Made by a program: the position numbers and the translations under genes. From Bacillota bacterium (GTDB taxonomy: Bacteria; Bacillota; Dethiobacteria; DTU022), in contig JAAZPS010000250.1 in assembly GCA_012797095.1 (NCBI GenBank), positions 1-9,924 on the forward strand: a DNA stretch of 9,924 nt, read 5' to 3'. Within the stretch, counting starts at the first letter, position 1. The number at the start of each line of letters is the position of its first letter. Shown piece by piece: positions 1 to 5,859 of the stretch. The notes beneath the pieces are model-generated. The model saw nothing but the letters and a program-made list of their open reading frames with translations, did no database searches and was not told where the DNA came from.

Positions 1-2
1 GG

Positions 3-389
3 CGCAAGGTCAACCAGCTATGTAAAAATGGAAAACTGTCATTAAAAGAAATCTTACTAGGTTCAAAGGAGTATCACCTATATCATGAGCTTGCGATTTC
101 ATCACCAAAAGGGGAAAAGGTAATCGGCAAGGGTGAGGCGGCAGCTATTGCTTTAACGAAAATATACGATGGTGTTTTGGCCAGCAATAATTTAAAGGAT
201 ATAAACAAGTATGTGATAAAGTATGAATTGGCTCATATTACCACGGGTGATATTTTGGTAGAGGCATTAGATGCGGGATATATCAATGAGGCTACGGGAA
301 ATCAGGTTTGGAGTAATATGATTGCAAGAAGAAGAATGTTACCAACGGACACTTTTTCCAGCTATCTTAAATTGATTAAATATTATTAA
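3..389 (+). CDS. PIN-domain-like protein, C-terminal part (5' end outside window)
   Basis: The frame is open from base 3 to a TAA at 387-389 (128 codons), so this is the 3' portion of a longer gene. A TTG at 177 could be read as a start but lies in the middle of a continuous frame. The pattern GKGEAAAIAL, then VLASNNLKD, then HITTGDILVEALDAGYI and a closing RRRMLP resembles the C-terminal half of PIN-like proteins of the DUF3368 type. Those use acidic residues (the E of GEA, the D of NNLKD) to bind metal and cleave RNA. That family match is from memory of the pattern, so function as a toxin-like or other ribonuclease is inference. The gene is much richer in AT than all downstream genes (22 of the first 60 bases are G or C). 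This suggests different ancestry or transfer. An intrinsic terminator follows 38 bases after the stop. Confidence 0.6.
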   Translation, partial: RKVNQLCKNGKLSLKEILLGSKEYHLYHELAISSPKGEKVIGKGEAAAIALTKIYDGVLASNNLKDINKYVIKYELAHITTGDILVEALDAGYINEATGNQVWSNMIARRRMLPTDTFSSYLKLIKYY

Positions 390-426
390 CTAACCCATCC
401 AAACACAATTGAAAAATTGAATACCT

Positions 427-463
427 GCTCTGGGGCTAAACTGATTTGCCCCCAGGGCTTTTT
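427..463 (+). terminator. Rho-independent terminator of the PIN-like gene
   Basis: A nine-pair stem joins 427-435 (GCTCTGGGG) with 450-458 (CCCCAGGGC), including one G-T wobble, around a 14-base loop. It is followed at once by five T residues (459-463). Position and strand fit termination of the gene ending at 389, and isolate it from spoIIIA. Confidence 0.82.
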
Positions 464-472
464 CCATGCCCA

Positions 473-758
473 CGTTGGTGCAGGGAGTAGATGCGGTGCA
501 GTAAGAAAAACGCTAGGCTAATGCGGAGATCCTTCGCTACGCTCAGGATGACAGGGGTGCTCAGGATGACAGGGGTGCTCAGGATGACAGGGGTGCTCAG
601 GATGACAGGGGTGCTGAGGGTTACAGGGGTGCTGGGGGTTACAGGGGTGCTGAGGGTTACAGGAGGCACCCCCTTTTGTCATCCTGAGGGCTTTAGCCCG
701 AAGGATCTCTGTCCGGGCCCTGCTTAAATGGTACCGGTAGGGCTGATCTTGGGGGCAC
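473..758. repeat. Palindromic repeat element, copy 1 (MITE/REP-like)
   Basis: The core is an imperfect inverted repeat. The left arm at 525-552 contains AGATCCTT and CTCAGGATGAC. The right arm at 678-708 contains GTCATCCTGAG and AAGGATCT, with a small GGGC/GCCC hairpin between these two blocks. The flanks resemble those of the three copies at 2768-3480: on the left from GTTGGTGCAGGG (473), and on the right a degenerate ATGGTACCGGTAGGGCTGA stretch and GGGGGCAC up to 758. The outer limits are therefore set by comparison between copies and are approximate. No coding potential is credible. It belongs to a type of dispersed repeat that produces spurious CHPERSEGS / FATLRMT peptides in databases. 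No transposase is present, so if mobile it is non-autonomous. Confidence 0.8.
544..663. repeat. 18-bp tandem repeat inside element copy 1 (about 6.7 units)
   Basis: Units begin at 544, 562, 580, 598, 616 and 634, with a partial one at 652. The first four are identical (CAGGATGACAGGGGTGCT). The next ones carry GAGGGTTAC or GGGGGTTAC in the first half. The unit is the inner end of the element's left arm repeated, so the array sits in the loop of the palindrome. The length is a multiple of three, which explains the long false ORFs over it on both strands. Confidence 0.92.
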
Positions 759-847
759 ATTGGTGAAAGGATTCAGCTGAGTGTGGTAAAAAAGGGCGCC
801 CGTGTTAACCCCACAACAGCCGCTTTTGCTGCGCTGTCCCGAAAAGG

Positions 848-877
848 GGCAAGTTCACCGCTGCGCGATCATATACA
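848..877 (+). promoter_or_regulatory. Candidate sigma-E promoter for spoIIIA
   Basis: GGCAAGTT (848-855) and CATATACA (870-877) are separated by 14 bases. Against the sigma-E consensus (-35 GKMATATT, -10 CATACAMT) I count 6 of 8 matches in each box. This is the expected regulator for spoIIIA in the mother cell, and the site lies about 60 bases before the preferred spoIIIAA start. The match is by eye and imperfect. Confidence 0.35.
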
Positions 878-938
878 TTATTGCAGGCCGGGAAAAGGGC
901 CATGCCCGGCTATTCTGTCAGTGAGGGGTGCGCTTTTG

Positions 939-1931
939 GTGGATCGGATCCGGGAAGAGGTAGCCTTTTTTTTACCCCAGCGTATACGGGCGATCATCGA
1001 TCGTTCCCCGCGCTCGTTCTGGAGCGGGCTGGAGGAGATCCGGCTGCGTTTGGGGCGGCCGCTGGCGCTGCACAACCGCCTGGGCGACTGTTTTTTAAGC
1101 GAATCGGGAGAGGTGGCTGCGGCAGAAGAGGCCTACCGGCCCGATGCCGTAGATCTTGAGAAAGCGCTGCAGCTGGTCAGCAGCTCATCGCTTTACGCCT
1201 TTGGAGAAGAGCTGCGCAGCGGCTATATTACCATCCCTGGCGGTCACCGGGTCGGCCTCTGCGGCCAGGCGGTGCTACGCCACGGAAGGATCGAGCGGTT
1301 GAAGCATATCTCCGGGATGAACTACCGCATCGCCCGCCAGATCAAGGGGGCGGCCCGGCCCTATCTGCGTCATTTCCTCGATTACCGGCGGCAGCGGGTC
1401 TATCACAGCTTGCTGATCGCGCCCCCGGGAGCCGGTAAAACCACCTTCTTGCGGGATCTGGCCCGCTGCCTCAGCGACGGTGCTGCAGAGCTCGGCTTTT
1501 CCGGATTCAAGGTCGCTGTTGTTGACGAGCGCTCCGAGATCGCCGGTTCCTTTCAAGGAAGGGCGCAGCTCGATATCGGTGAGCGCACCGATCTGCTCGA
1601 CGGCTGCCCCAAGGCGGAAGGGATGATGATGCTGCTCCGCTCCATGGGTCCCGAGGTGATCGTGACCGATGAGATCGGCCGGGCTGAGGATGCCGCGGCC
1701 ATTGAAGAGGTGATCCATGCCGGGGTGACGGTGGTGGCCACCGCCCACGGCAGCAGCTTGACGGAGCTGCGCGCCCGGCCGGGGCTGCGTCGGCTACTCG
1801 ACGAGCGGATCTTCGAGCGGGCCCTCATATTGGGCTGGAGCCGGGGGACCGGCACTGTGGAGCAGCTCTGCAAGCTTGACGAGAGAAGCGGTCCTGTGCT
1901 TCTCTCCGGAAGGGAGCGGCGAGAAGGCTGA
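939..1931 (+). CDS. spoIIIAA: Stage III sporulation protein AA, secretion-type ATPase
   Basis: This is the ATPase of the SpoIIIA-SpoIIQ channel, acting in the mother cell at the engulfed forespore membrane and related to type II/IV secretion ATPases. With a GTG start at 939 it has 330 residues. The Walker A motif APPGAGKTT ends near residue 169, a VVDERSEIAG block lies at about 194-203, and the Walker B-type VIVTDEIGR at about 240-248. The N-terminal domain contains EEIRLRLGRP. The frame is open back to a GTG at 783. I prefer 939 (or TTG 936) because GAGGGG lies at 923-928, the N terminus DRIREEVAFFLPQRI then fits the family, and the candidate sigma-E promoter lies inside the 783-938 extension. 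The stop is one base before spoIIIAB. Identity is very secure; the start is moderately so. Confidence 0.93.
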   Translation: MDRIREEVAFFLPQRIRAIIDRSPRSFWSGLEEIRLRLGRPLALHNRLGDCFLSESGEVAAAEEAYRPDAVDLEKALQLVSSSSLYAFGEELRSGYITIPGGHRVGLCGQAVLRHGRIERLKHISGMNYRIARQIKGAARPYLRHFLDYRRQRVYHSLLIAPPGAGKTTFLRDLARCLSDGAAELGFSGFKVAVVDERSEIAGSFQGRAQLDIGERTDLLDGCPKAEGMMMLLRSMGPEVIVTDEIGRAEDAAAIEEVIHAGVTVVATAHGSSLTELRARPGLRRLLDERIFERALILGWSRGTGTVEQLCKLDERSGPVLLSGRERREG

Positions 1932-1932
1932 G

Positions 1933-2463
1933 ATGTTGATGCCTGCCTGCAAGATCGCCGGATCGCTTTGCGTGATGGCAGCGGCGGCGATATTCGGCGA
2001 AACGAAAGCCCGCACCCTTTCCCGGCGGGTTCAACAGCTGGAGCAGTTTCAGCGCAGCTTGAAGCTGCTCAGCGTGGAGATATCCTTTGGACGCGCCCTG
2101 CTGCCCTATGCCTTCGAGACCGTTGCCCGCCGGCTGGGACCGCCGCTGGGCAAGCTTTACCACGGCGCTGCAGCGAGGCTGCTGGCCGGGGATGAGCGCA
2201 GCGCCGGGGAGATCTGGGAAGCCACTCTTGCGGAGATCTTTCCTCAGAGTGCGCTCACCCCGGGGGATCGGGAGATCGTCTCCGGCCTCGGGGTCTCTCT
2301 GGGGATCAGCGATCAGGAAGGTCAGCTCAAGCAGATCGGATTGACCCTGCAGCACCTGGAGATCGCCCTGGAAGAGGCCCGGGTGCAGCGGCAGCGCAAC
2401 GAGAAGATGTGGCGTTATTTGGGCTTTGCCGGGGGCGCCGCCCTGGTTATCCTGCTGCTTTAA
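1933..2463 (+). CDS. spoIIIAB: Stage III sporulation protein AB
   Basis: This is a 176-residue membrane component of the SpoIIIA complex with a fold related to type II secretion GspF, thought to work with the SpoIIIAA ATPase. There is a hydrophobic N-terminal segment (about residues 4-21) and a second at the extreme C terminus (WRYLGFAGGAALVILLL). Between them is a helical region with the family-like stretches RTLSRRVQQLEQF, LLSVEISFGRALLP and REIVSGLGVSLG. The ATG at 1933 is chosen because it follows the spoIIIAA stop by one base, has GAGAAGG just upstream and gives the family's usual length. An in-frame extension to 1876 would overlap spoIIIAA. ATG 1939 is a possible alternative. Confidence 0.93.
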   Translation: MLMPACKIAGSLCVMAAAAIFGETKARTLSRRVQQLEQFQRSLKLLSVEISFGRALLPYAFETVARRLGPPLGKLYHGAAARLLAGDERSAGEIWEATLAEIFPQSALTPGDREIVSGLGVSLGISDQEGQLKQIGLTLQHLEIALEEARVQRQRNEKMWRYLGFAGGAALVILLL

Positions 2464-2465
2464 AC

Positions 2466-2471
2466 GGAGGG
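2466..2471 (+). promoter_or_regulatory. Ribosome binding site fixing the TTG start of spoIIIAC
   Basis: GGAGGG lies six bases before the TTG at 2478. No ATG or GTG in frame gives a SpoIIIAC-sized product, so this site decides the start. Confidence 0.8.
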
Positions 2472-2477
2472 AGCAAT

Positions 2478-2684
2478 TTGAACGCGGTCAATATCGACCT
2501 TCTTTTCAAGATCGCCGGGATCGGCATCTTTATCTCCGTGCTTAATATTGTTCTGAAGCAGGCGGAGAAGGAAGAGCAGGCCCAGATGTTAACCCTGGTC
2601 GGGGTGGTGATCGTTTTGCTGATGGTCCTGCAGCTGATCAGCGAGCTTTTCACCAGCATCAAAACCATCTTCAATCTGTTTTGA
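2478..2684 (+). CDS. spoIIIAC: Stage III sporulation protein AC
   Basis: This is a 68-residue integral membrane protein of the SpoIIIA channel. It has two hydrophobic helices, about residues 6-24 (LLFKIAGIGIFISVLNIVL) and 35-55 (MLTLVGVVIVLLMVLQLI). They are joined by a charged, glutamate-rich loop (KQAEKEEQAQ), as is typical of this small family. An ATG upstream at 2409 would overlap the spoIIIAB C terminus by 55 bases and add residues foreign to the family. In most genomes spoIIIAD follows at once; here the next 876 bases are repeat DNA. Confidence 0.92.
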   Translation: MNAVNIDLLFKIAGIGIFISVLNIVLKQAEKEEQAQMLTLVGVVIVLLMVLQLISELFTSIKTIFNLF

Positions 2685-2767
2685 CGCCGCCAGGGGGGCT
2701 GCTCCGGCGGAGATCCGCTGTTGGACCCGGAATGGACACGCGGTTTTGCACCATGGTGGATGACCCC

Positions 2768-3068
2768 GGAGATCCTTCGCTGCGCTCAGGATGACAGGAG
2801 GGGTGCTCAGGATGACAGGAGGGGTGCTCAGTGACAGGAGGGGCGCTAGGGATGATAGGAGGGGTGCCGGGATGACGGGGGGAGCGCTGGGGCAGAGGTG
2901 GGCGCCTGGGTGCTCAGGATGACTTTCACCATTGTCATCCTGAGGGCGAAGCCCGAAGGATCTCTGCCAGGGCTTCCTGAGATGGTGTCGGTAAGGCTGA
3001 ACTTGGAGGCACCCGCGTTGGCGGCAGGAACAGTGATGGTGCGATAGTGCGAAATGCTGTGCCAGCCC
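2768..3068. repeat. Palindromic repeat element, copy A
   Basis: The left arm is at 2768-2795 (GGAGATCCTTCG then CTCAGGATGAC) and the right arm at 2934-2964 (GTCATCCTGAG then GAAGGATCTC). The centre of 138 bases consists of degenerate 18-21-bp units of the type CAGGATGACAGGAGGGGTGCT-like sequence, with a closing CTCAGGATGAC at 2913-2923. The right flank (TTCCTGAGATGGTG, GTAAGGCTGAAC, GGAGGCACCC) and the spacer to the next copy match those of copy B closely. Confidence 0.85.
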
Positions 3069-3351
3069 GGAGATCCTTCGCTACGCTCAGGATGACAGGA
3101 GGGGCGCTAGGGATGATAGGAGGGGTGCCGGGATGACGGGGGGAGCGCTGGGGCAGAGGTGGGCGCCTCGATGCCGGGATGACTTTCACCATTGTCATCC
3201 TGAGGGCGAAGCCCGAAGGATCTCTGCCGGGGCTTCCTGAGATGGTGCTGGTTAAGGCTGAACCTGGAGGCACCCGTTGGTGGCAGGAACAGTGATGGTG
3301 TGATAGTACGAAATGCTGTGCCAGCCCGGAGATCCTTCGCTGCGCTCAGGA
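2832..3351. repeat. Tandem duplication with 261-bp period
   Basis: Bases 2832-2907 are identical to 3093-3168 (76 of 76), an offset of 261. The similarity continues, with scattered differences and one- to three-base length changes, through the right arm, flank and spacer. This shows that copies A and B arose by direct duplication rather than by independent insertion. Confidence 0.87.
3069..3327. repeat. Palindromic repeat element, copy B
   Basis: The left arm is at 3069-3096 and the right arm at 3194-3224. The centre is 97 bases long and identical in its first part to copy A. Near the right arm the inner repeat reads CCGGGATGAC instead of CTCAGGATGAC, so the innermost stem is shorter than in A and C. 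Confidence 0.85.
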
Positions 3352-3480
3352 TGACAGGAGGGGCGCTCAGGATGACTTTCACCATTGTCATCCTGAGGGC
3401 GAAGCCCGAAGGATCTCTGCCGGGGTTTCCTGAGATGGTGCCGGTTTAAGGCTGAACCTGGGAGCACCCGTTTTGGCGCC
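3328..3480. repeat. Palindromic repeat element, copy C (compact form)
   Basis: The left arm is at 3328-3355 and the right arm at 3387-3417, with only 31 bases between them. It ends in a perfect 11-bp stem (CTCAGGATGAC 3366-3376 against GTCATCCTGAG 3387-3397) around a 10-base loop. The right flank runs through TTCCTGAGATGGTGCCGG and GGCTGAACCTGGGAGCACCC to about 3480. This is the shortest copy and shows what the element looks like without the internal expansion. Confidence 0.85.
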
Positions 3481-3560
3481 GGGGAAAGGGATCCATGGTC
3501 ACAGGGAAGGGTTGAGCGAGGTTGGGGATGGTCAGGGAAAGAACGGGGTGGGGGTTCCGG

Positions 3561-3953
3561 ATGGAGATTATCGTCCAGGTTGTCGGATTGGGGTTGATCG
3601 CTACCTTGCTGGCGCTGATCCTGAAAGAGTACCGGCCCGAGATGGCCATGCAGCTCTCCATCGTTGCCGGGGTGGTGATCATGCTTCTGGTGCTGAACCG
3701 GATCACCGCTGCGGTCGAGGTGATCACGGAGACAGCGGTGGCGGCAGGGATCAACCTGCTCTACCTGCAGACGCTGCTCCGGGTGATCGGGATCGCCTAC
3801 CTGGCCGAATTCGGCGCCCAGCTCTGCCGGGATGCGGGAGAGGGGAGCATCGCTTCGCGGGTCGAGCTGGCGGCAAAGGTGGTTATCCTGGTGCTGGCGG
3901 TGCCGGTGATCGTGGAGATCATGGAAGCGGTCCTGGGGATGATCCCGCAATGA
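3561..3953 (+). CDS. spoIIIAD: Stage III sporulation protein AD
   Basis: This is a 130-residue integral membrane subunit of the SpoIIIA complex. It begins MEIIVQVVGLGLIATLLALI. Further hydrophobic segments cover about residues 30-46 (MQLSIVAGVVIMLLVLN) and 73-85, with a C-terminal helix (VELAAKVVILVLAVPVIVEIMEAV). The characteristic LKEYRPEMA lies after the first helix. The ATG at 3561 gives the family's standard length and has a G-rich site (GGGGTGGGGG, 3545-3554) just upstream. An ATG at 3522 would add 13 polar residues with no family counterpart. The stop overlaps the spoIIIAE start by four bases (ATGA). It is cut off from spoIIIAC by repeats, so its transcription depends on readthrough or an unseen promoter. 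Confidence 0.93.
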   Translation: MEIIVQVVGLGLIATLLALILKEYRPEMAMQLSIVAGVVIMLLVLNRITAAVEVITETAVAAGINLLYLQTLLRVIGIAYLAEFGAQLCRDAGEGSIASRVELAAKVVILVLAVPVIVEIMEAVLGMIPQ

Positions 3954-5188
3954 GGCGCTCTATCATCCGCGTTCCGGTTCTGTTGCCCGGCCGGCCGGGG
4001 TGTCGTTCAGGGGGTAAGAGCGTCCGGTTGTTTCTACCGGTGCTGGCGGCTGTTTTGCTGCTGCTGATGGTGACAACCCCTGCCGGGGCTGCCCCGGAGG
4101 AGGCGATCATCGATGATCTGCAGAGCGATCTCGATCTCGGCTATTTTGATCGTTTCTGGGGAGAGCTGGATCAGGAGGCGCGCGGCTACCTGCCCGAGCT
4201 GAGCTGGGAGCGGCTTCTGGAAAGGATCCGCTCCGGGGAGCAGTTCCTCGACCCCGCTGTTATCCTCGGTGGGATGAGCCGCTTTTTTTTCGGCGAGGTT
4301 CTGCTCAATCTCAAGTTCATGGGGCAGCTTTTGCTTCTGGCCGTGGCCGCTGCTTTCTTCAAGAATCTGGAGAGCGCGTTCGGAAGGCAGCAGGTGGCTG
4401 CACTCACCCGCAGCATTCTCTTCCTTGTGCTGGTCGGCCTCTGCCTTTACAGCTTCAATGCTGCTCTCGGTATCGCCGGGAAAGCGATCGACAATATGGT
4501 CGATTTCTCGCTGGCCTCGCTGCCGGCACTGACGGCGCTGCTGGCGGCGCAGGGAAGCCTTGCTTCAGCGGCGCTCTTTCATCCATTGATCATCTTCGGG
4601 ATCAATTTTTTCGGAACTCTCATTCGCAGTGTTGTCTTTCCGCTGATCTATTTCAGCGCTGTTCTGGGGCTGGCCGATCATTTTTCGCCCCATTTCAAGG
4701 TGAGCAGGCTCTCCGCTCTCTTCAAGGAGCTGAGCGTCTGGGTGCTGGGGATCAGCATGACCGTCTTCGTCGGCATCCTGACGGTGCAGGGCGCTGCCGG
4801 GACCGTGGCCGATGCTGTGGGGCTGCGCACGGCTAAATATATGACCGCTGCCTTTGTTCCGGTGGTGGGGAAGATCCTCTCCGATGCTGTTGAGGCGGTG
4901 GTCGGGGCCTCGATCATCCTGAAAAACGGGATCTTTCTTTCCGGGGTGGTGCTGCTGCTGCTGTTGATGCTCTTTCCCCTGCTGAAGCTGGCGGCGATCA
5001 CGCTGCTCTACAAGCTCAGCGCTGCTTTGGTGGAGCCACTGGGGGAGTCGGCGCTGGGCAGCTGCATCAATATCATGGGTCAATCGATGGCCCTGGTTCT
5101 GGCTGCCCTTGCCTCAGTCGGCGTGATCTTCATCCTTGCGGTCACCGCCCTGGTCGGCGCCGGCAATGTGGCGATCATGTTCCGCTAG
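3950..5188 (+). CDS. spoIIIAE: Stage III sporulation protein AE
   Basis: This is a 412-residue polytopic membrane protein, the largest membrane subunit of the SpoIIIA channel. An N-terminal signal-like segment (about 27-42, ending TTPAGAAPEE) suggests cleavage near residue 47. An acidic extracytoplasmic region follows (DDLQSDLDLGYFDRFWGELDQE), then several hydrophobic helices. These include LLLAVAAAFFKNLESAFG, the TRSILFLVLVGLCLYSF segment, FFGTLIRSVVFPLIYFSAVL, and the last helix ending at the C terminus. The ATG at 3950 overlaps the spoIIIAD stop (ATGA), implying coupled translation. A longer frame to 3473 is only an overlap shadow of spoIIIAD. The length is near the family norm. Confidence 0.93.
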   Translation: MRRSIIRVPVLLPGRPGCRSGGKSVRLFLPVLAAVLLLLMVTTPAGAAPEEAIIDDLQSDLDLGYFDRFWGELDQEARGYLPELSWERLLERIRSGEQFLDPAVILGGMSRFFFGEVLLNLKFMGQLLLLAVAAAFFKNLESAFGRQQVAALTRSILFLVLVGLCLYSFNAALGIAGKAIDNMVDFSLASLPALTALLAAQGSLASAALFHPLIIFGINFFGTLIRSVVFPLIYFSAVLGLADHFSPHFKVSRLSALFKELSVWVLGISMTVFVGILTVQGAAGTVADAVGLRTAKYMTAAFVPVVGKILSDAVEAVVGASIILKNGIFLSGVVLLLLLMLFPLLKLAAITLLYKLSAALVEPLGESALGSCINIMGQSMALVLAALASVGVIFILAVTALVGAGNVAIMFR

Positions 5189-5198
5189 GAGTGAGCTG

Positions 5199-5831
5199 AT
5201 GCTGGCAGTGGTGGGCGGACTTGTCCGCAGCCTCATCGTGATCATCTTTCTCAATGCCCTGCTGGAGATGCTGCTGCCGCAGGGCGAGTTCCGCCGCTAT
5301 ATTCGCCTGGTGACGGGGCTGATCGTGATCCTGATGGTTGTCGGAACCATCGGCGCCCTTCTGGGGAAGGCGCCCCGGCTCGAGCCGGTTTTCGGCGGCG
5401 GGGGGCCGGCAGCGGATTCAGGGGGGGCGGCTGCCGAACAGTCGACCAGGGTGGGCCTGACCCGGCAGCGCCACCTGCTGCGGCAGTGCCGTGCCGGCCT
5501 GGAGCAGCTGCTGCGTGAAGAGATCGCCGCTGCGGGCGCCTGGGAGCTCGTTGAAGCCGTCTTGATTCTGGATGAGGACCCGGAGAGCAGCACCTTCGGA
5601 GCACCCCGGCAGGTCGATCTGCTGGTGCAGCCGGGGGCGGAGCCGGCGGAGCGGGTAGCGCCGGTCTCCATCGAGCCGGTTCAGGCGGGGTCCGCGGCAG
5701 GCGAGCCCGGGGCGGGGGCCGGTCTGGTAAAGAAGGAGCGGCTGCCGGAGCTGGAGCAGACCCTGGCTACCCTGCTGAAGCTGGCTCCGGAGCAGGTCAG
5801 CGTTGCCGCGGTCGACAGTTTGCACGAATGA
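5199..5831 (+). CDS. spoIIIAF: Stage III sporulation protein AF
   Basis: This is a 210-residue membrane protein of the SpoIIIA complex. There are two N-terminal transmembrane helices (about residues 7-26 and 38-56) separated by the family-typical LLPQGEFRRYIRLVTGL. After them comes a soluble domain that is unusually rich in Gly, Ala and Glu near residues 65-82 and again near 165-180. The ATG at 5199 follows the spoIIIAE stop by ten bases with TAGGAG at 5186-5191 as ribosome site; the frame upstream overlaps spoIIIAE. The C-terminal part (LATLLKLAPEQVSVAAV) resembles the family's closing motif. Confidence 0.9.
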   Translation: MLAVVGGLVRSLIVIIFLNALLEMLLPQGEFRRYIRLVTGLIVILMVVGTIGALLGKAPRLEPVFGGGGPAADSGGAAAEQSTRVGLTRQRHLLRQCRAGLEQLLREEIAAAGAWELVEAVLILDEDPESSTFGAPRQVDLLVQPGAEPAERVAPVSIEPVQAGSAAGEPGAGAGLVKKERLPELEQTLATLLKLAPEQVSVAAVDSLHE

Positions 5832-5859
5832 ATCTTCAGCAGAAGGGGGCGAAGGGAAA

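Larger units (their letters stand above)
2685..3560. other. Gene-free insertion splitting spoIIIAC from spoIIIAD
   Basis: These 876 bases contain no credible gene. After a short GC-rich stretch with minor palindromes (CACCATGGTG at 2749-2758) come three tandem copies of the palindromic element (2768-3480), then about 80 bases of leader before spoIIIAD. I see no intrinsic terminator with a T tract, no clear promoter and no transposase. The flanking spoIIIAC and spoIIIAD genes are both intact, so the insertion respected the gene boundary. Confidence 0.88.

Noticed and set aside
544..663. CRISPR array
   Set aside because: The 18-bp units are directly adjacent with no unique spacers and are derived from the element's arm; no cas gene is present.
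436..760. Open frames over copy 1 on both strands, encoding proteins with repeated CHPEHP, STPVIL or LRMTGV units
   Set aside because: They are translations of the 18-bp tandem repeat and palindrome. The period is divisible by three, so all frames stay open. They have no ribosome site or family match and are known database artefacts.
2687..2710. Terminator after spoIIIAC (CCGCC...GGCGG)
   Set aside because: The stem is only five pairs and no T tract follows.
2935..3391. Minus-strand ORFs with RPSCHPERSEGS-like peptides in the spoIIIAC-spoIIIAD gap
   Set aside because: They come from the same palindromic element as above and their length reflects repeat copies, not selection.
3473..3949. Long N-terminal extension of spoIIIAE
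   Set aside because: It is out-of-frame overlap with spoIIIAD, Gly/Arg/Asp-rich and unlike a membrane protein. The ATGA overlap at 3950 explains the true start.
4565..5083. 172-codon minus-strand ORF within spoIIIAE
   Set aside because: It is a shadow of the GC-rich coding strand, rich in His, Gln and Asp, with no ribosome site.
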